A stretch of DNA of 64,000 bases. Source: Polynucleobacter sp. 30F-ANTBAC (GTDB taxonomy: Bacteria > Pseudomonadota > Gammaproteobacteria > Burkholderiales > Burkholderiaceae). A program made the position numbers and the translations under genes. This document shows positions 59,316-64,000 of the stretch, piece after piece. How positions within the stretch are numbered: the stretch's first letter is position 1; every line of letters begins with the position of its first letter. A model generated the notes under the pieces. It had not been told where the DNA came from. It made no database searches and saw only the letters and a program-made list of their open reading frames with translations. Location: contig NZ_JACVON010000001.1 in NCBI RefSeq assembly GCF_018882385.1, positions 232,942-296,941 of the forward strand, in the 5' to 3' direction.

Positions 59316-60134
59316 TCAAGATGTCTGTCGTCGAACCCTCTTCGCTTCGAACAAGCAAATCGCTGTAGCAGCTCCGACATTCAGGGATTCAATCGCGGGA
59401 TCCTGAGGAATGGAGATCCCTTTTGAGAAGGTTGAAAACTCAGGATTAATTCCAGATCCTTCATTACCAAACACCCAAGCATGAGGTTCCTTAAGAGCCT
59501 CACCCAAGTCATATAAATCTTGCTCGGCGTTCAAACAGGTAGAGTAAATAGGCAAAGTGATCTTGTCACGAACCTGATTAAGCGACCAGCCCTCCTGAAT
59601 TTTTAAATGCCGATGAGCACCCATCGCTGCTCTTAAAACTTTGGGGGACCAAGCCTGAGCCGTGCCCTTCATGCACACGATATGCTGCAAACCTGCACCA
59701 GCAGCCGTTCTCATCATAGAGCCAACATTGCCAGCATCTTGCACGCCATCTAAGATCAAAACATCATGACTTAGGTTGCTTGGAAATTCTCTTTCTGGAA
59801 TCTTGATCGTGATAATAATTGGAGGTGCATGACCTAGATCAGATAATTTTTTCCAAAGAGTTTCATCTAGGATAAATAGCTCGGTACTAGGCACCAATGC
59901 AAGTTGCATATCCACAACAGCCGCAATTTCAGGTAAAACTAAACCTGCTTCGGTCGTGAGTATTTCAACCAAATCCTCGCTACCCAACCAAGACTGCGCA
60001 AGGTGAGCACCCTCTGCAACGGCTAAACCTAAGTCAGACCTTAACTTACTCGCTTTAGCGCCACCTTCCAAAAGGGTCTTCACTCTCTTAAATAAGGGGT
60101 TATCTAGTGAAATGATGGATTTAGGTGATTTCAT
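59316..60134 (-). CDS. TrmH/SpoU family RNA 2'-O-methyltransferase
   Basis: 272 residues. A short N-terminal substrate domain precedes the SPOUT fold, whose knot motifs are [20 protein letters not shown] near 130-149, [14 protein letters not shown] near 211 and [20 protein letters not shown] near 232-251. It probably methylates a ribose in 23S rRNA or tRNA; the site is unknown. It overlaps rnhB by four bases. Confidence 0.9.
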   Translation of the reverse strand: MKSPKSIISLDNPLFKRVKTLLEGGAKASKLRSDLGLAVAEGAHLAQSWLGSEDLVEILTTEAGLVLPEIAAVVDMQLALVPSTELFILDETLWKKLSDLGHAPPIIITIKIPEREFPSNLSHDVLILDGVQDAGNVGSMMRTAAGAGLQHIVCMKGTAQAWSPKVLRAAMGAHRHLKIQEGWSLNQVRDKITLPIYSTCLNAEQDLYDLGEALKEPHAWVFGNEGSGINPEFSTFSKGISIPQDPAIESLNVGAATAICLFEAKRVRRQTS

Positions 60135-60730
60135 AATAATTTTTGCTCCATCACTTCACGAACCGGGGCAAACGAACGTCGGTGCATGGGGCATGGACCA
60201 AACTCTTTAAGAGTCTCAAAATGAAACGGCGTGGGATACCCCATGTGTTGGTTAAAACCATACATAGGAAATTGATCATGCAATATTTGCATATCCCTAT
60301 CACGTGTCACCTTCGCCAAAATGGATGCGGCAGATATTGCTTGAACTTTGCTATCCCCCTTCACAATTGCTTCCATTGGGATATCGACTTTAGGGCAACG
60401 ATTGCCATCAATCAATGCACCATCGGGCATTCTGCCCAAGGTTTTTTCTAAACCTTCAATCGCTCTTTGCATGGCCAACATTGTGGCTTGAAGAATGTTA
60501 ATTGAATCAATTTCTGCTGGGCTTGCCTCAGCAATGCACCACGCTTTAGCATCTCTAATAATGATGTCAAATAACTCTTCACGAACTTTGGCGCTTAATT
60601 TTTTAGAGTCATTTAATCCTGCAATCGGCCGACTGGGGTCCAAGATAACTGCCGCAGCGACAACGGATCCTGCTAAAGGGCCTCTTCCAGCCTCATCAAC
60701 ACCGCAGATCCACTCGATTGAATCAGACAT
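60131..60730 (-). CDS. rnhB: ribonuclease HII
   Basis: 199 residues from ATG 60730, supported by GAGGG upstream; an upstream start at 60742 is less likely. The active site carries D12 and E13 in [20 protein letters not shown], followed by [19 protein letters not shown] and [17 protein letters not shown]. It cleaves RNA in RNA-DNA hybrids. It overlaps lpxB by eight bases. Confidence 0.96.
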   Translation of the reverse strand: MSDSIEWICGVDEAGRGPLAGSVVAAAVILDPSRPIAGLNDSKKLSAKVREELFDIIIRDAKAWCIAEASPAEIDSINILQATMLAMQRAIEGLEKTLGRMPDGALIDGNRCPKVDIPMEAIVKGDSKVQAISAASILAKVTRDRDMQILHDQFPMYGFNQHMGYPTPFHFETLKEFGPCPMHRRSFAPVREVMEQKLL

Positions 60731-61934
60731 GAGAACCCTCAACTACTTCAGCAATGACTTCGGCCACTAACTGACCAGTTGGTAAATTAAGAGTGTGATG
60801 CATCTCTGTAAAACGTTCCTTGAGGAGACTCACTTCAGAGCTTTGATCCAGTAATTTCACTATCGCTTGAGCCAATGCTTCTGGACGTCCCTGCTCTTGC
60901 AATAACTCTGGAACAATGAACTTACCCGCCAAAATATTAGGCAGACCCACATAAGGCAAGTAAGCCTGCTTCCTCATAATCCAAGCTGTTAAAGCTGGTA
61001 CCTGATAAGAAATCACCATCGGCTTTTTCCACAACGCAGCCTCTAATGTCGCAGTACCACTGGCAATTAAGACAACATCACAAGCCTCTAGAGCCAAACT
61101 CGCTTGACCATCTAATAAATGAATAGTCAGTTGAGTGTGCTGGGCAAGAATCGGTTGAAGCAAAGCATCGATAGCTGGCTTCAAGGCGGGAGTGGCAATC
61201 GGTAAAACAAATTCCATATCACTGCCATATTGCTGATGCATGAGTACCATGGCCTTTAAAAACCCAGGGGCAATCATGGCTACTTCCGATTGGCGACTAC
61301 CCGGCATGATGGCGATCAATGCTTTATCAGATCCAACCCCAAGCTTCAGCTTGGCCGCTGCGGTATCCGGCACCATGGGAATCTGCGATGCCAAAGGATG
61401 GCCCACATAAGTGGCAGACATGCCTACCTTGTGATAAATCTCCGGCTCGAACGGGAAAATACAAAGCATCCGATCAACGGACTCTTGAATGCCTTTAATG
61501 CGACCTCCCCGCCATGCCCAAATCGAAGGACTAATGAAATGGATGGTTGGTATACCTGCTGCTTTTAATCGCTTCTCAACACCCAAATTAAAGTCGGGCG
61601 CATCAATACCCAAAAATGCTCTAGGTCGATCCTCCAGTAACTCTTTAATAAGGGATCGCCTGAGAGATAGGATAGATGGCAACTGTTTAATCGCCTCGAC
61701 ATACCCGCGAACAGCTAAAGTCTCCATGGGCCATTCGGCATCAAACCCTTCAGCAATCATTCTGGGGCCACCCACACCACGAGTGGGTAGATGGGCAATG
61801 GAAGAAACACCCTTCATGCCAGCCAATACGCTAGCGGCGAGCATATCTCCTGAGGGCTCTCCAGCTACGCAAGCCAGATAGCCTTCAGACAGATTAGCGG
61901 GCAATGCCGCGCTGTGAAGCGGCGATGAACTCAT
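60723..61934 (-). CDS. lpxB: lipid-A-disaccharide synthase
   Basis: 403 residues. The family sequences are [59 protein letters not shown] and [20 protein letters not shown]. It joins UDP-2,3-diacylglucosamine and lipid X in lipid A synthesis. Its 5' end overlaps lpxA by 41 bases, an unusually long overlap. No better start is available because the GEPSGD motif lies close to the N-terminus. Confidence 0.96.
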   Translation of the reverse strand: MSSSPLHSAALPANLSEGYLACVAGEPSGDMLAASVLAGMKGVSSIAHLPTRGVGGPRMIAEGFDAEWPMETLAVRGYVEAIKQLPSILSLRRSLIKELLEDRPRAFLGIDAPDFNLGVEKRLKAAGIPTIHFISPSIWAWRGGRIKGIQESVDRMLCIFPFEPEIYHKVGMSATYVGHPLASQIPMVPDTAAAKLKLGVGSDKALIAIMPGSRQSEVAMIAPGFLKAMVLMHQQYGSDMEFVLPIATPALKPAIDALLQPILAQHTQLTIHLLDGQASLALEACDVVLIASGTATLEAALWKKPMVISYQVPALTAWIMRKQAYLPYVGLPNILAGKFIVPELLQEQGRPEALAQAIVKLLDQSSEVSLLKERFTEMHHTLNLPTGQLVAEVIAEVVEGSHV

Positions 61935-62694
61935 GGAATAGTCTTATTTTCTGAGCCGTATCTGGCTCTGATGATTGCTTCTCTGTCGCTAATTCATCAA
62001 TCGCTTTTTTAGCTTCCTCAAAACTGAGGTTCTGCTTATAAAGTAATTTGTAAACTTGACGAAGCGCTGCAATCGACTCCGGCGTAAATCCACGACGCTT
62101 TAAACCTTCAGCATTCAAACCGTGTGGCTCAGCAACAGCGCCTGAGGCAATCACATACGGCGGTAAATCTTGAACAAGCTTAGAAGCGCCACCGATCATC
62201 GAGTGCTCACCAATTCGAACAAATTGATGAACGCCTGACATACCACCCAAAATAGCCCAATCACCTACATGAACATGACCTGCAATTTGAGCATTGTTTG
62301 AAAAAATGGTGTTGTTACCAACCACGCAATCATGGGCAATATGAACATAAGCCATGATCCAGTTATCGTTACCAATTTTCGTAAATCCCGCATCCTGAGT
62401 CGTGCCTGTATGCAAGGTTGTGAATTCACGAATCACATTGCGATCACCGATGATCAACTGGGTCGGCTCATCACGGTACTTCATGTCTTGAGGGGCACCA
62501 CCAACTGAAGCAAAATGCCCAATCTTGTTATCGATACCAATAGTGGTGCAGCCTTCTACAACGGTATGCGCACCGATCTTGGTGTTCTTGCCAATTTTGA
62601 CATTAGGGCCAACAACTGCATAAGGACCGATCTCTACACCATCAGCTATCTCAGCTTTAGGGTCAATAATCGCAGTAGCATGAATCAAAGACAT
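61894..62694 (-). CDS. lpxA: acyl-ACP--UDP-N-acetylglucosamine O-acyltransferase
   Basis: 266 residues. The left-handed beta-helix is built of hexapeptide repeats ([20 protein letters not shown], then [15 protein letters not shown]). The catalytic His is in [20 protein letters not shown]. The C-terminal helical part carries [20 protein letters not shown]. It starts lipid A synthesis. It starts one base before the end of fabZ. Confidence 0.96.
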   Translation of the reverse strand: MSLIHATAIIDPKAEIADGVEIGPYAVVGPNVKIGKNTKIGAHTVVEGCTTIGIDNKIGHFASVGGAPQDMKYRDEPTQLIIGDRNVIREFTTLHTGTTQDAGFTKIGNDNWIMAYVHIAHDCVVGNNTIFSNNAQIAGHVHVGDWAILGGMSGVHQFVRIGEHSMIGGASKLVQDLPPYVIASGAVAEPHGLNAEGLKRRGFTPESIAALRQVYKLLYKQNLSFEEAKKAIDELATEKQSSEPDTAQKIRLFHEFIAASQRGIAR

Positions 62695-62695
62695 C

Positions 62696-63145
62696 TCAAG
62701 CTTCCTTTTTGCGAATTGTGCACATCAAGTCAGCTTCCGTCACGATCACATCATTGACCGTTGCAAATGTTTTGAACTTCCAAATGCCACCTTTAAAGCG
62801 CTCTATCGACGCGTTCAAGATCAATTGATCACCAGGTGTCACAGGTCTTTTAAAGCGAGCGTTATCAATGCCGACAAAAAAGTAGACAGAATCGTCCACA
62901 GCATCATTTCCAAATGTCAAAAGAGCAGCAGTTTGAGCTAAAGCTTCAAGAATTAGAACGCCAGGCATGACTGGAAACTCAGGAAAGTGACCAGTAAAGT
63001 GCGGCTCGTTCATCGTCACATTTTTAAGTGCTTTAACGCGTTGGCCAGCCTCTAACTCAAGAACACGATCCACCAAAAGAAAGGGATAACGATGCGGAAG
63101 CATCTTTAAAATTTGGTTGATATCAAAATTTACTAACTCAGTCAT
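62696..63145 (-). CDS. fabZ: 3-hydroxyacyl-ACP dehydratase FabZ
   Basis: 149 residues with the single hotdog fold. The active-site His is in [20 protein letters not shown] and the catalytic Glu in [16 protein letters not shown]; the early motif is [20 protein letters not shown]. It dehydrates 3-hydroxyacyl-ACP in fatty acid synthesis. It is placed between lpxD and lpxA, the standard arrangement. Confidence 0.97.
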   Translation of the reverse strand: MTELVNFDINQILKMLPHRYPFLLVDRVLELEAGQRVKALKNVTMNEPHFTGHFPEFPVMPGVLILEALAQTAALLTFGNDAVDDSVYFFVGIDNARFKRPVTPGDQLILNASIERFKGGIWKFKTFATVNDVIVTEADLMCTIRKKEA

Positions 63146-63158
63146 GATCTGTCCTTGA

Positions 63159-64000
63159 TTACTTTATTAACTTGATTTGCTTTTCTAATTCTTTAACTCT
63201 TGCTCGCATTTTATCCAAGCTGCGCAAAATAGCGGCATTCTTTTCCCAGTCGGAATGCGGCAACATCGGGAAAATGCTGGTGTAGTGCTGACCAGGCTGA
63301 TCAATTGAGCGAATGATCGTCGTGCCACCTGAAATGGTGGTTCGATCAGCGATGGTTAAATGTCCTGAAAAACTGGTTGAACCACCAATCATGCACATCT
63401 TACCAATGCGTGTGCTGCCGGCAACAGCTGTATTGCCCGCAATAACGGTTAATGAACCAATGTGAACATTGTGCGCAATCTGTACGAGATTATCAATCTT
63501 GCAACCATCTTCAATGACGGTGTCTGCCATGGCGCCACGATCCACAGAAGTGTTCGATCCAATTTCCACATCCGAACCAATCACAACCTTACCAACTTGA
63601 GGCACCTTCACCCACTCACCCGCTGCCAAATCAGGAGCAAAGCCAAAACCATCCGAACCAACTACTGTGCCACTATGAATGATCACTCGATCACCCAATT
63701 GGCAGCCATGATAGATTGTGACATTCGGATAAATGAGCGAACCATTACCAATTGTGGCGTTATCACCTAAGGCAACGTTTGCTTTCAATACGGTGGCTTC
63801 ACCTACTTTGGCATATTTACCGATATGGCAAAAAGGTCCGATGGTCGCGCTTGGGGCAACAATAGCACCCTCCTCAATCACAGCGCTAGGATGAATACCA
63901 GCCACTGAAACTTCTGCTGACTGCTTTTCAAAAAGCTGAGAGATTCTGGCAAAGAGTGCGTAAGGATTTTGAGTAATAAGAAAGTTATGAGCTTTCGTAT
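63159..64000 (-). CDS. lpxD: UDP-3-O-(3-hydroxyacyl)glucosamine N-acyltransferase, 5'-truncated
   Basis: The frame stays open to the right edge. Codons beyond the first internal start (GTG 63905) translate to [20 protein letters not shown], which matches the N-terminal domain end of LpxD, so the real start is outside. About 280 residues are visible: hexapeptide repeats ([20 protein letters not shown]), the catalytic region [20 protein letters not shown], and the C-terminal helix with [20 protein letters not shown]. It adds the N-linked acyl chain in lipid A synthesis. Confidence 0.96.
   Translation of the reverse strand, partial: TKAHNFLITQNPYALFARISQLFEKQSAEVSVAGIHPSAVIEEGAIVAPSATIGPFCHIGKYAKVGEATVLKANVALGDNATIGNGSLIYPNVTIYHGCQLGDRVIIHSGTVVGSDGFGFAPDLAAGEWVKVPQVGKVVIGSDVEIGSNTSVDRGAMADTVIEDGCKIDNLVQIAHNVHIGSLTVIAGNTAVAGSTRIGKMCMIGGSTSFSGHLTIADRTTISGGTTIIRSIDQPGQHYTSIFPMLPHSDWEKNAAILRSLDKMRARVKELEKQIKLIK

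Overview
The window looks like the chromosome of an AT-rich betaproteobacterium of the Burkholderiales, most likely Polynucleobacter or a close relative. This is inferred from housekeeping gene content and order (lpxD-fabZ-lpxA-lpxB-rnhB-trmH; ppsA divergent from its regulator; smpB divergent from ratA-rnfH; guaB-guaA; mltG-tmk-holB-tatD; queE-queD-tadA), not from an rRNA gene. No rRNA, tRNA, CRISPR array, IS element or phage was recognised. Genes are tightly packed; no gene-free stretch exceeds about 175 bases.

Layout. (1) 1-16122, plus strand: the 3' part of a giant gene (over 5,370 codons, open at the left edge) for a secreted repetitive filamentous protein. It has a 12-module tandem array of 84/86-residue repeats, MBG/YDG-type domains, a long beta-strand-repeat region with very recent internal duplications, and a C-terminal cysteine pair. 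(2) 16134-17821: a TonB-ExbB-ExbD set packed directly behind it. (3) 17917-19720: four different bactofilins in a row, closed by a bidirectional terminator. (4) 19825-25726: mostly minus-strand housekeeping and stress genes (periplasmic PPIase, BolA, YciB, MsrB, SelO, a thioesterase, NRDE protein, YgfZ). (5) 25777-32248: mostly plus strand, mltG-tmk-holB-tatD, a secreted ankyrin protein, DUF3293, gloA, a SprT-like protein, a small lipoprotein and a DUF1289 protein. (6) 32245-38360, minus: YbiT-type ABC-F ATPase, LD-carboxypeptidase, tadA, queD, queE and a radical SAM protein with an unusual cysteine spacing. (7) 38507-51353, minus: a complete two-partner secretion locus, tpsB then a 3,670-codon tpsA exoprotein rich in MBG/YDG domains. 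(8) 51528-64000: guaA, guaB, rnfH, ratA, smpB(+), ppsA, ppsR(+), trmH, rnhB, lpxB, lpxA, fabZ and the 3' part of lpxD.

How the parts may work together. The most unusual region is 1-19720: a giant surface protein, a private TonB-ExbB-ExbD set and four bactofilins in one direction with short spacers. This suggests, as inference, a module that exports or positions a giant surface fibre using proton-motive force and a cytoplasmic bactofilin scaffold. A second giant exoprotein with related domains and its own TpsB lies about 22 kb away. Other signals worth attention are a hairpin covering the guaB ribosome binding site, a terminator-like hairpin between tpsB and tpsA, a 41-base perfect palindrome after guaA, and an 842-base intragenic duplication with a single silent difference.
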